A stretch of DNA of 64,000 nucleotides. It comes from Calamus simplicifolius (taxonomy: Eukaryota > Streptophyta > Magnoliopsida > Arecales > Arecaceae). The stretch covers positions 496,001-560,000 of the forward strand of contig UESW01004825.1 in the NCBI GenBank assembly GCA_900491605.1, given 5' to 3'. Position 1 is the stretch's first letter; each line of letters opens with the position of its first letter. Position numbers and translations under genes: made by a program. This document shows, piece after piece, positions 46,001 to 56,574 of this stretch. A model generated the notes under the pieces. That model was not told where the DNA came from, ran no database searches, and saw only the letters and a program-made list of their open reading frames with translations.

Positions 46001-46960
46001 CTTCGAGACTTCAGCCCGTCGAAGGATCAGGTCCCCCGGCAGGAAAGTCCTGGGACGCACACGGCATTATAATATTTGGCGCCCGTTGCCGGTAGACCGC
46101 CATCTGAAGTTGCGCTCGGTCTCGCATTTCCTCCACCAGGTCGAGGTTGGCTCGCAGCTGGTCTGGGTTGCCTTCCTCGTTGTATGACTCTACCCGAGGG
46201 CTCGGTGAGCCAATCTCTACCGGGATGACGGCTTCGGATCCAAAGACTAGGCTGAATGGGGTCTCGCTGTGGGGGCTCGTGGCGTTGTGTGGTAGGCCCA
46301 TAGCACGTTGGGGAGCTCCTCCACCCATCGTCCCTTACAGTTATCCAGTCGAGTTCTCAACCGTTGAAAATGATTCGATTAGTTACCTCGGCCGCCCGTT
46401 GGTCTGAGGGTGCCCGACGGAAGTGAATTTCTGACGAATGCCCAGTTCGGAGCAGAATTCTTGGAAGGGCGCGTTGTCAAACTGCCGGCCATTGTCGATG
46501 ACCAGGGTGTGCGGCAGTCCGAACCGATATAATGGACTTCCAAAAGAAGGATCTCACCTTGCTTTCCGTGATCTTATCGAGGGCCTCGGCTTCAACCCAC
46601 TTGGTGAAGTGATCAACGGCCACCAGGAGGAACTTTCGCTGTCCGGAGGCCGGGGGAAATGGTCCCAATATCCATACCCCACTGGGCGAAGGGCCAGGGC
46701 GCCACCAAGGGGGTTAACTGAGACGTCGGCTGTCACTGAATATTAGCATGGCGCTGATAGCTATCACATCTCTTAACGAGCTCGGCTGCGTCCTCCTTCA
46801 TGGTCAGCCAAAAGTACCCTGTCGTAGGGCCTTGTAAGCTAGGGCTCTGCCCCCCAGGTGACTTCCACAGATGCCTTCATGGATCTCCCTCAGGATGTAG
46901 TCTGATTCTGCTGTCCCATGCACCTGAGGACTGGGTATGAGAATGATCTTGATAAAGCTT
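46001..46960 (-). pseudogene. Tat-like integrase, frameshifted
   Basis: Minus-strand blocks include GPFPPASGQRKFLLVAVDHF and TKWVEAEALDKITE (catalytic core, about 46,590-46,670) and HSETPFSLVFGSEAVIPVEI with NLDLVEEMRDRAQLQM (about 46,110-46,270). These are the conserved integrase core and C-terminal region of Ty3/gypsy elements, the enzyme that joins the DNA copy to the genome. At least three frame changes break it. Confidence 0.85.
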
Positions 46961-47040
46961 CCCATCCATCATCAAGAATCTCGGGGCCCTCTGCCTGAGT
47001 AACTTGGCCTCAGCGGGGTTCTCTGGGAGAGTGCCGTCGG

Positions 47041-47535
47041 TCAAATATCGGACGTAGGCGTCCATCCAGGAGGGCTCTTGCTCCACCGGTAACGCTTCAT
47101 CGCAACTTCAATGCTTGGGGCCTGGAGGTGCTCCACATATGTTCTTCCCAGCGTCCTATCGATCGATGTGGCTAAACGGGACAATGCGTCGGCCCTGGCA
47201 TTCTCCGCTCGGGGAATGTAGCTGACACGGAAGTAAGAGAACCGAGAGGCTTGGGATTGCACCTTGCTCAGATAACGGGACATGGTTGGGTCCCTAGCTT
47301 CGTACTCCCCAGTGATCTGCCCAGAAACAAGCTGAGAGTCCGTGAAGGCCCTCAAACGCCCCGCGCCTAACTCCTCAGACAACCTCATTCCTGCTAACAA
47401 AGCTTCATACTCCGCCTGGTTGTTGGTGGCCGGGAACTGGAATCTAAGAGCATACTCCACCACCTCCCCTTCAGGGCTCGCAAGAATGAGCCCGGCTTCG
47501 CTTCCTTGAGAATTTGCTGCCCCATCCACATGCAA
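47041..47535 (-). pseudogene. Archaeal-type RNase H (second RNase H) of the Tat-like element
   Basis: An open stretch of 164 codons with MHVDGAANSQGSEAGLIL, TNNQAEYEALLAGM, RAFTDSQLVSGQITGEY and PRAENARADALSRLA. The Asp, Glu and Asp residues of the RNase H site are present (DGA, AEYEAL, TDSQL). A duplicated RNase H of this type is characteristic of the Tat lineage. Confidence 0.85.
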
Positions 47536-47699
47536 AATCTAGTCATCTTTTTCTGCCTCCTCGGTTGAGGGAGGGTCCACACACTCCTCCGGGCGTATCT
47601 CCTCCACACCCTTCTCGGTCCAGGAACACTCAACCAGAAATCTGCTATCATCTGAGACTTCATGGCCGACCTTGGTCGATGGATAGGTCAAATTCACTC

Positions 47700-48760
47700 A
47701 GTTTAATGGCCCATTTGGCCAGCGACCGGAGGTGTCAGGGCGAGACAAGATGGTCGGAGAGGTTGGTCCGTGAGCACCACGATGGGATGAGCTTGAAAGT
47801 AGGGTCGGAAGCATTGGGCAGAGACCACGAGGGCAAAAATGATTTTCTCGGTTCTAGAGTATCTGGTCTCGGCATCATGAGTACCTTGCTGGTGTAATAG
47901 ATCGCCTCTGGACTCCATCAACATCCATGCGCACGAGCACAGAGCTGACAGCTTCGGGGGAGGCTGCAAGATATAGGAAGAGCTCCTCTCCATTCTTTGG
48001 CTTGGACAACAACGGGGGAGTGGATAAAAATTGCTTCAACTCCTCAAAGGCATCCTGACACTCCTTTGTCCACTCGAAGCCATTGACCTTGCCCAGCGCC
48101 TTAAAGAAGGGCAAGCACCTTTCTGCTGATCTTGACATGAAGCGACTCAAAGCCGCCACCCTCCCAGTCAGGCGTTGCACCTCCTTCTTGTTAGCTGGGG
48201 GTCTCATCTCCAAGATAGCCCTGATCTTGTCAGGGTTGGCTTCAATCCATCGCTGGGTTACCATAAAGCCCAGAAACTTGCCTATCGTCACTCCAAAGGC
48301 GCACTTGTGGGGGTTAAGCCTCATCCGATACCGGCATAGGTTGTTGAAGGTCTCCTCGAGGTCGGCGACATGGTCAACAGCACTGGTGCTCTTGGTCAGC
48401 ATATCATCCACGTACACCTCCATGTTACGCCCTATCTGATCCTCGAAGACCTTATTCATCAACCTTTGATAGGTGGCTCGGCATTCTTCAGCACAATGGC
48501 ATCACCTTGTAGCAGTAAATCCCCTTTTATGTAATAAAAGAGGTGGCTTCTTCATCCGCCGGGTACATCCTGATCTGATTGTACCCCGAGAATGCATCCA
48601 TGAAACTAAGAGTTTCATGCCCGGATGTGGCGTCACTAGCTGTCGATCCGGGGTAACGGGAAGCTATCTTTGGGGCGCGCCTTGTTGAGGTCGGTGAAGT
48701 CACGCACATCCTCAGCTCCCATTGGCCTTGCGAACCATCACGACATTCGCCAGTCAGTCC
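47700..48760 (-). pseudogene. Tat-like reverse transcriptase with first RNase H
   Basis: SFMDAFSGYNQIRMYPADEE (48,527-48,600) and the palm motif VYVDDML (about 48,405) are intact. They are followed by YRMRLNPHKCAFGVTIGKFL, thumb residues with FMSRSAERCLPFFKALGK, and RNase H pieces such as YSRTEKIIFALVVSAQ and VLTDQPLR. Frame breaks near 48,470-48,520 and 47,880 prevent one continuous protein. Confidence 0.88.
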
Positions 48761-49221
48761 GGGTAGTGCACCTCGCGGATGTGACCGGCCACCAGTAGCT
48801 TTCGCACCTCTTCATCCACGGCCTTCTATCGATCGGGGGCGAAATTCTTTTTCTTCTGCCAGATAGGTCGGCACTCCGCCCGAATGTTAAGTTGGTGGGT
48901 AATCACCTCTTCTGGAATTCCTGGCATATCGGACGCCGACCAGGCGAAGACATCCGCATTAGCTCGCAGAAAGGTGAGAGTCAGTCACGAGCCTCCTCCG
49001 GGAGTAGGGCTCCAATCCGGACTGTTCCGTTGGGTCCTCCCCGAGGGGAAAAGTAAGCAGTCGCTCGGCCGGCTCTCCTCTTCTCTCCAGGTCTCGAGGA
49101 TCCAGCGTCTCAGGTACCGGTGCGGGTGCCGCCCCCTACGGGCTAGGGGCCATGTGGTAGCAAAGTGAAGGTGGATTCTGCTCTTTCCGCATCTCCCCGA
49201 CTCCTTCGCTGGTAGGAAACC

Positions 49222-49626
49222 TCACGAGGAGCCTCTTAGTGATATGACAGCATCCAAAAGATTGAGCCCGGGCCTCCCGAGGATCGCGTTGTAAGCAAGG
49301 GGTACACGAACCATCAAGAACATCATGAAAACCGTGCTTTGACATGGGGCTATGCCAGCCGTCACAGGGAGAGTGACCTCCCCCTCGACTTTTACAGAAT
49401 CTCCAGTAAACCCCATCAGGGGCGTGGCAACGGGCCGGAGTAGACCGGACGACAAGTTCATGCGAACAAAAGCGTCATAGTTCAAAACATCCACAGAGCT
49501 CCTACTATCAACTAGAATTCTCTTTCCAGGATGTTTAACAATCGTCATAGACACAACGACGCTGTCATCATTTTTGTTTACTACCTCCTCTAAATCCTTT
49601 TTAAAGAAAGGAATTACAGAATCCAA
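49222..49626 (-). pseudogene. Tat-like aspartic protease with altered active site
   Basis: ILVDSRSSVDVLNYDAF, TPLMGFTGDSVKVEGEV, LPVTAG and YNAILGRPGLNLL are the retroviral-type protease blocks of Ty3/gypsy elements. The usual D(S/T)G triad reads DSR here (AGG in place of GGG), which should abolish activity. Confidence 0.85.
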
Positions 49627-49639
49627 CTCCCCCTCCCTC

Positions 49640-51281
49640 TCGGCCTCTTCGGCGGGCCTCCTGCCCCTCAGAAAATCATTGCCACCGTCTTCTCCGTTGG
49701 GGCATTGTCGATCATCGGCGGTGGGGGCGCTGACGGGCCAGGAGCTCTCGGGTTGTTCCTCTGGATGAACTTTTCCAGTGGCCCGCTGGATAAGGTCTTC
49801 GATAGCCTTCTTCAGCTGGCGACACTCGTCAGTATCATGACCGTGATCCCAGTGGTAGCGACAATAGAGGTTCTTGTTGTGAGGGATCTTCTGTTTATCG
49901 GAGGAGGGCGCTAAAGATAAGACTCCCTTTCAATCTCGAGCAAGATCTGAGATATCGGGCGAGCAGAGGGGTGTAGGGTCCATCTCTTGGTGAAGGGGCT
50001 CGGGATGGTTGTCTGGCCAGCGAGGAGGCTCAGGTCTTCTGGGGCGAGCTTCGATAGGTTCTGGTCGGGCTGGCTTCTTGGTGACGTTCCCGCCAGCCTC
50101 GCGCCGGGAGAAGTCGGCCTCGTAGCTCGAATGTACTTCTGGGCCCGGGTCAAAAGCTCGCGTAAGAGCCGGGTGGCTTCTTGTCGAGGGAGTACGTGAA
50201 GCGAGACGGGCGGAGCCCTCGCTTCAAGGCCAAAGTGGCCACCGAGTCTTCAAGATTGTAGACCTCCAGGGCCGCCTCCTTGAACCGAGCGACATAATCC
50301 CGTAGGGACTCACCGCTCTTCTGCTGGACGGCAAAGAGGCTATTTGCTACCCTGGGGATCTTCCGGCAGGCATCAAAATGGGCCAAGAAAGCCCTCTCCA
50401 ACTGGTGGAAGGAATCAATGCTCCGTGGTGGCAGACGGGAGTACCAAGCTTGGGCGGCCTTCTTCAGGGTGGCTGGGAAGGCGATGCACATGAGTGAGTC
50501 GGTGGCCCCCTGGACTTGCATGAGAACTTTATAACTTTCCAAGTGGTCCAAGGGGTCTATGGTCCCGTCATAAGGATCTAGCTGGGGAAGGCGGAACCGG
50601 GTGGAGATGGGTTCTTCCATGATGCGGCGAGACAATGGAGGCCGGCTGTCGTAGCCCGTCTCTGGTAGGTGGGTGATCCGACGGCTAAGTTCCTCCAACC
50701 TCTGGTCATACTCGTCGAGTCGACGTTCGGCTCGACGGGCCATCCGGCCATCAACAGATCCCCCCCAGAAGATTCAGAGGACGGAGAATGGGGACGGCGA
50801 TGTCGGCGAGGGTGCTCTGCCTCCTTCCCATGCCGCCGCTTAGGAGAAACACTAGCGTGGCGGGAAGGCGACGGTGCCTCTTAGAGGCTTCCGGTGGTGA
50901 GGCTTGGGCGAAGCTTGATGGTGGCGATCTCCCGGCACCGGTGATCTCCTCCGGGAGGAATGCTGGCTGGGTTGCACCACCCCTGGGACTGATGGGTTTG
51001 GCTCCGGCTGCTGCGCGGCCACCTGTTGGTACTGCAGGCCTTGAACCCGCCGCCAGAGATTGGACCTGCGTGGCTAGGGCGGTGAATCGATCTTCTTGGA
51101 GCTGCTGCGGTGGAGGCACTGGGACATCGGCCGGAGGAGCGAAAGGTCCAGCCTCTTGGGGATGCAGCGGCGCCGGAATGCTGGCCGCGAGAGCCGGGGG
51201 GGCCTCCGCGGGTGGACCGTCCCCGCGGCGCTGCCCCCCAGCGCAACTGGCAGAAACTCCCTTCGTTCGGGTCGTCACCAT
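49640..51281 (-). pseudogene. Tat-like gag, frameshifted
   Basis: The start at 51,279-51,281 opens MVTTRTKGVSAS with a Pro/Ala-rich N-terminus. In the next frame (50,743-50,150) lies the gag core: FRLPQLDPYDGTIDPLDHLE, AFPATLKKAAQAWYSRLPP, SFHQLERAFLAHF and GESLRDYVARFKEAAL. Near 49,790-49,870 a zinc-knuckle-like CRYHWDHGHDTDEC follows. Gag packages the element RNA. Frame changes near 50,750, 50,150 and 49,910 break it. Confidence 0.88.
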
Positions 51282-51342
51282 GGCTTCAGGAACTCGAGAA
51301 GAGAGATCGCAGATTGCTGGTTCGATGTCTTTCTTTTTCCCC

Positions 51343-51357
51343 CCTCCTGGCGCGCCA
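51343..51357 (-). other. Primer-binding site of the Tat-like element
   Basis: Three bases inside the 5' LTR end, the minus strand reads TGGCGCGCCAGGAGG, the position and TGGCGC start of a tRNA-complementary primer site. I do not assign the tRNA. Confidence 0.6.
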
Positions 51358-51360
51358 ATC

Positions 51361-53366
51361 TGATGACGCCAAGTCACCTTCTTCAAGCATCGGGGAAGAC
51401 AGACGTCCTTCTCTCCAAACCCCTGCAAGAAAAGTCCCGAGACCGGATGCTCCGGTGGGGACCCTCCGACGCTCAAGTTAGTTACTTGGGATCAGACAAG
51501 AACCGCTCAGCAGAAGGGGAGCTGAGACAGTTAGGGTTTTGCTAGGAGGAAGAAAGCTAGAAAACCAGAGTTCGAATCCCTACTTACAGCGTGGCGCGTG
51601 TTTTTATACCTGTCCGAATGTCCCATCTTTTTGTTCCAGAAGATTGCTGTCATACCATCACTGTGCGCGCTGGAGGCATCCCGCGTTACCTGTCAATATG
51701 GCTTTACACGTGTCTAGCAGCCGCGGTTGTTTTGGTGCGCGTCGTTACTTGACATGACCGCGCACAGTTGCAAGTGGTAGTGAATCGTACTCCGTAACGG
51801 GGCACAGTCGTGCACAGGGACATGCAATGCACCATACGCCGTTATGAGGCATTATGAGGCATGGCCGCAAGCAGCCACGGGCACACGGAGAGTCACGTGG
51901 GTGCGCCAGGTGGCCCGGAGTTGTCGTTTGGTTCGAAGGCTGGTTCACGTTGTGCTGAACGTTGATGATGCCTGTGCACCCCGAGACCGGAGAGGGATCT
52001 CGGGATCGAGATATGGTGACCTCACCCCGAGACGGAGGAGGTCCTGGGGTGAGAAGGTGCTGTGCACCCCGAGACCGAAGGGGGGGTCTCGGGGTCGAGA
52101 TATGGCGGCCTCACCCCGAGACCAAAGGAGGTCCAGGGGGTGAGACGGTGCTGGTGCACCCCGAGACCGGAGGGGGGGCCTCGGGGCGAGATATGGTGAC
52201 CTCACCCCGAGACGGAGGAGGTCCCGGGGGTGAGATGGTGCTGGTGTACCCCGAGATCGGAGGGGGGTCTCGAGGTCGAGATATGGTGACCTCACCCCGA
52301 GACCGGAGGAAGTCCCGGGGGTGAGATGGTGCTGGTGTACCCCGAGATTGGAGGGGGGTCTCGGGGTCGAGATATGGTGATCTCACCCCGAGACCGGAGG
52401 TCTCGGGGGTGAGATGATGCTGGTGTACCCCCAGACCGGAGGGGGGGCCTTGGGGGCGAGATATGGTGACCTCACCCCGAGACCGGAGGAGGTCCCGGGG
52501 GTGAGATGGTGCTAGTATACCCCGAGACCGGAGGGGGGTCTCGGGGTCGAGATATGGTGACCTCACCCCGAGACCAAAGGAGGTCCCGGGGTGAGATGGT
52601 GCTGGTGTACCCCGAGACCGAAGGGGTCCCGGAGGTGAGATGGTGCTGGTGTACCCCGAGACCGGAGGGGAGTCTCAAAGTCGAGATATGATGACCTCAC
52701 CCCGAGACCGGAGGAGGTCCCGGGGTGAGATGTGCTGGTGTACCCCGAGACCGGAGGGGGGTCTCGGGGTCGAGATATGGTGATCTACCCCGAGACCGGA
52801 GGTCTCGGGGGTGAGATGACGCTGGTGTACCCCGAGACTGGAGGGGGGCCTCGGGGGCGAGATATGGTGACCTCATCCGAGAACGGAGGAGGTCCCGGGG
52901 GTGAGATGGTGCTGGTATACCCCGAGACCGGAGGGGGGTCTCGGGGTCGAGATATGGTGACCTCACCCCGAGACCGAAGGAGGTCCCGGGGGTGAGATAG
53001 TGCTGGTGTACCCCGAGATCGGAGGGGGTCTCGGGGTCGAGATATGGTGACCTCACCCCGAGACCGAAGGAGGTCCCGGGGGTGAGATGATGCTGGTGTA
53101 CCCGAGATCGAGGGGGCCTCGGGGCGAGATATGGTGACCTCACCCCAAGACCGGAGGAGGTCCGGGGGTGAGATGGTGCTGGTGTACCCCGAGACCGGAG
53201 GGGTTCTCGGGGTCGGATGCGGTGACCTCACTCCGAGACCAGAGGAGGTCCCGAGGGTGAGATGGTGCTGTGTACCTCCAGACCGAGGGGGTCTCGGGGT
53301 CGGATGTGGTGACCTCTGTTAGCTGCTGTTACCTTTTATTCTAACAGCGCTGAATCAGCCACATCA
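51361..53366 (-). repeat. 5' LTR of the Tat-like element (2,006 bp)
   Basis: Same ends as the left LTR (TGATGACGCC...CCACATCA). It contains the longer tandem array and the same upstream block with GGATCAGACAAGAACCGCTC. Numerous substitutions and indels against the left LTR show the insertion is not recent. Confidence 0.9.
51975..53320. repeat. About 90-bp tandem array in the 5' LTR
   Basis: About 15 units; spacing between successive CTGGTGTACC marks is 91, 88, 92 and 90 bp, with one 44-bp half-unit at 52,602-52,646. The G and C run lengths vary from unit to unit. Confidence 0.92.
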
Positions 53367-53611
53367 TTTATCTTGAGGAAGGTTTATTATTTCTTTCAGG
53401 ATTAAGTTATCTAGTTATCTTGATGAAGGTTTATATCTTAATAAGTTAGTTGATTTTCATATAGAGTTAGACCTACCATAGAAGTGTTCCAAAATCTTAG
53501 AAGTGTTCCAAAAATCCGAAGTAAAGAAAGTTCTCCTTTAGTAGAATTCTTTCTTCATGTGACTATTTGATCGTGCCGTGTGTCAGAAAACCACCCGACC
53601 TCAGGAGAAAA
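53367..53611. other. Right flank of the Tat-like insertion
   Basis: Holds the remainder of a local tandem repeat (GGATTAAGTT, AGTTATCTTGATGAAGGTTTA) whose first copy is cut by the insertion. No gene. Confidence 0.6.
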
Positions 53612-53766
53612 AAAAGGTTACAATGTGCTCCAAATTATAAAAAGTAAGATGAGCTAGATAAGATATGGTTATAGCGACAATTAAACCTCAGGTGAAGGTT
53701 ATAATGTGCTCCAAATTATAAAAAGCAAGATGAGCTAGATAAGATATGGCTTTAGTGACAATTATA
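53612..53766 (+). repeat. Two-copy tandem repeat, about 83-bp period
   Basis: Two copies of GTGCTCCAAATTATAAAAAG and AAGATGAGCTAGATAAGATA followed by AGTGACAATTA-like ends, at about 53,612-53,683 and 53,696-53,766. They lie 0.8-1 kb upstream of the SRC2-like gene. Confidence 0.85.
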
Positions 53767-54590
53767 TCAAGAGGATCTCGCAGGAAAAAGATAAGATAAC
53801 GACGATAAAGATAGAATCTAAATGAGATTGTGATGTTTTTCTGATTTCATTCAGGGCATGGGAAGAATGTATATACCTGGCAGTTATATGACCACAAGTA
53901 CGCGACCTGACCAATGACCAAATTACCGGGTTATTGCATATTACGCGTCCCACGTAAAAATTTTCAAAAATTCTCAAATATTTAAAAATATTTTAATGAA
54001 ATAGCAAATATAATAAAGATTTTTTTACGTGTTACCGAACCTTCTCTCATGAATTAGAGCATCAAAGAATACAATAAAGACATTCATCGCCATCCTGCTG
54101 CGTTTTGATGCTATTCTTGCTTGCTCCCCCAAAAGCCAAAGGTGACCATACTTCGCGACCAAGCCTCATCTCCTCCCTCGCCTCCAACGCGTGCAAGCCA
54201 AATTACTCTTTTACCCTCCACAACACAGCGGCAACTTTGGTGCCGTGCGGTCGCGAGATGTTTCCCGTACCTAAACTAAAAAACATTTATCCTAATAGGG
54301 CCGTGCACCCAATCGCGCACCCGCCAGCAACGAGAACGAGCCGTCGAGCCCCGCCTGATTCCCTTGGTCTATATCTGGGTGAAGTTTTATTAAACACTAA
54401 TTCGTGTCAACATCACGAACCAACCGTTTATACTTTATATGAGCGTTAGTTGCCACGTATCTCTCTATCTTGGCGTCCACAGCGAATGTTCGGGGGTATT
54501 ATAGTAACTTCGTCTCCAACTCGTCCCCCGCGTTTCGGAATCGGAAGGCGAGCCGAAGCAGCCGCTATTTGTATATGACGGCGAAATTTC
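53767..54590. other. Upstream region of the SRC2-like gene
   Basis: Intergenic. An open frame at 54,105-54,449 shows no family similarity and unusual composition, so it is not called. The last 150 bp before the TATA box become GC-rich. Confidence 0.5.
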
Positions 54591-54593
54591 GCT

Positions 54594-54601
54594 TATATAT
54601 A
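54594..54601 (+). promoter_or_regulatory. TATA box of the SRC2-like gene
   Basis: TATATATA about 175 bp before the start codon, in a GC-rich surrounding, at a plausible distance from a start site near 54,630. Confidence 0.7.
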
Positions 54602-54667
54602 CCGCCCCAGCCCCGTGCACCCGTCGGTTGCCGCCTTATCGTCTAGCCTATTATTGCCCCCCGTTCT

Positions 54668-54725
54668 CAAAACCCTAACCCTACCTTGATCGCCTTCGAT
54701 CTCTTGATTTCTTTGAAACCCTAAC
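54668..54725 (+). promoter_or_regulatory. Telo-box motifs in the 5' leader
   Basis: AAAACCCTAACCCTA at about 54,669 and GAAACCCTAAC at about 54,715 match the AAACCCTAA element common in leaders of highly expressed plant genes. Confidence 0.6.
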
Positions 54726-54774
54726 TCTTGATCATCTTCGTTATCGAATTCTTTGGTCTCTCTCATCGTCGATC

Positions 54775-55760
54775 ATGGCGTCAGGACGCTGGAGGTCACC
54801 CTGATTTCGGCCAAGGACCTGAACGATGTCAATTTGTTGTCCAAGATGGAGGTCTACGCGGTGGTGTCGCTCTCCGGTGACCCCCGGTCTCGGCAGCGGA
54901 CGAAGCCCGATCGGGAGGGTGGCCGGAACCCCTCCTGGAACTCAACGCTCCGCTTCAACGTCCCCGCCGACGACTACGGCCGGCAAGTCCTCCACATCCT
55001 CCTCCGCGCCGAACGCGTCCTCGGCGACCGCGACGTGGGCGAGGTCCACATCCCCCTTTCGGAGCTCCTCAACGCCGGCACCAACAACGGTCCCAAGTTC
55101 GTCAGCTACCAGGTTCGTAGGTGCACCTCCGGCAAGCCGAAAGGCCTTCTCAACCTCTCCTACAAGATCGGCGAGAAGATCACCGCCCCTGCGCCGGCTC
55201 CGCCGGCGGCCTACCCTCCTCCGGCGGGGTTCCCCAAGTCTGGTCAGCCCTCGAACGCGTACCCTCCTGCCGCAGCCGCCTACCCGCCGCCAGCGAATAT
55301 GCCGAAGGTTGACGAGCCCGTGATGGCGTATCCCGCCGCCGGCACCAGCTCCGCCGCGTACCCGCACTACGGGGCGCAGCCATACCCGCCGCCGGCGAAC
55401 GCGCCGAGGGCCGACGAGCCCGTGACGGCATATCCCGCCCCTGGCTCCAGCTCTGCTGCATACCCGCCCTACGGGGCGCAGCCATATCCACCGCCAGCGG
55501 GGTACGCCCCACCGCCGTACGGGTACGCCCCGCCTCCACAACAGGCCGGGTACGGGTACCCTCCAGCGGCGTACGGGTACGGGGCGGCACCGCCGGTGGC
55601 GCAACCCCGGAGGAAGAATAATTTCGGGCTGGGCCTGGGGGCGGGGCTGCTCGGTGGGGCCCTTGGTGGGCTCCTGATCGGGGATATGGTCTCGGATGCG
55701 GGCGCCTACGATACGGGCTACGGCGCCGGCTTCGATGATGCCGGTGGATTCGATTTCTAG
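54775..55760 (+). CDS. SRC2: SRC2-like C2-domain protein
   Basis: SRC2-type proteins are small membrane-associated C2 proteins linked to cold and stress signalling. The C2 domain fills about residues 4-115 (RTLEVTLISAKDLNDVNLLS, KMEVYAVVSLSGD, GGRNPSWNSTLRFNVP, VLGDRDVGEVHIPLSELL). A Pro/Ala/Tyr-rich stretch of YPPPA repeats (about 145-275) and a Gly-rich hydrophobic tail (GLGLGAGLLGGALGGLLIGD) follow, the family layout. The ATG at 54,775 opens MASG but is one base out of frame with the C2 domain, as if a base were lost before the RTLEV codons. The in-frame upstream ATG at 54,753 gives an unlikely N-terminus. No intron; very high GC. Expected length about 328 residues. TGA/TAG end at 55,758-55,760. 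Confidence 0.9.
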
Positions 55761-56570
55761 ATTTCTAGTACTACATTAAAGAAATTAAATCTCTCTCTCT
55801 CTCTGGTGCTTGGGTCTTGCTGTCAGGTACTTTGTAATATGTTTATATGGCGTGGAATAAGATCGGATCTCTATTTTTGGCGCTGGTTTATGTTTTTTTG
55901 ATTGATTTAATGTTCTTTTGAACAAATGTTGGATTGGAACTAACTTTGGTTGTGAGTGGTCATGGATTTATTTTGGTGGCTCGTTGATTATGCTTCTAGA
56001 TGGCTAAAGTTTTATGAACTTCGCCATCCTTTTTATCGCCAGCTGTTGAGTTTTATAATTTCACCATCAAGCATCTTAAAAGCGAATTATATTCGTGGAA
56101 TATGATATTTATGTAATGCAATATGTCGTATGATGAAGATAATGTTCGAATATTTCTCTTAATTAGCTGTCATTTTTTCTTACTTTAAGCATAAATCAGT
56201 TCTCCATATTATGCCATATCCATATTATGTGATGTTAGAATAAATTTTATTAATTGCTTGTCATTTTTCCTTCGATGCCTGCCTTATCTCAAGAGAGGGT
56301 TTCAGCTAGAATTGATGCAACGTTCTATCTCCAGTTTACATCGTTTGCATTTGCATTTCCTTTTAAAGGAAATGATACAGTTAGTTGAAAAAAATGTTTT
56401 TTTTTCACAAATTAAGAAAAAATTAAATTATTTTGAGAGATCTTATAAATTGATCCTGTATTTGCATGATGCAAATAATGTAAAGAGATATTATTTTGCT
56501 AATTTAAATTTTTGCTAATTTGAATTGAAGGTTGATAGCGAATGTATTTAATTTTTTTTTTCATATTTTA
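55761..56570. other. SRC2-like 3' region and spacer
   Basis: Begins with a (CT)n microsatellite at 55,790-55,804. AATAAGATC at 55,856 is a possible poly(A) signal. Beyond it AT-rich spacer without a supported gene. Confidence 0.55.
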
Positions 56571-56574
56571 GTTT

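Larger units (their letters stand above)
39337..53371 (-). mobile_element. Tat-like Ty3/gypsy LTR retrotransposon, nearly complete
   Basis: The body 39,342-53,366 (14.0 kb) is read on the minus strand. The 5' LTR is at the right and the 3' LTR at the left, both with TG...CA ends. Target duplication GTTAT/TTTAT matches at 4 of 5. Order on the minus strand: 5' LTR, primer-binding site, gag, protease, reverse transcriptase, RNase H, a second archaeal-type RNase H, integrase, 47-bp minisatellite, an antisense gene, polypurine tract, 3' LTR. The second RNase H and the antisense gene point to the Tat lineage. Many frameshifts make it non-autonomous now. Confidence 0.9.

Noticed and set aside
54105..54449. 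114-codon plus-strand frame upstream of the SRC2-like gene
   Set aside because: No family similarity; it overlaps the promoter-proximal region and composition looks random.
54753..54774. Upstream ATG giving MVSLIVDHG before the C2 domain
   Set aside because: It is in frame only because of the missing base; the family begins with MAS followed directly by the RTLEV block, as encoded from 54,775.
55180..55590. Long minus-strand and alternative frames over the SRC2-like gene
   Set aside because: Shadow frames of a GC-rich coding region.
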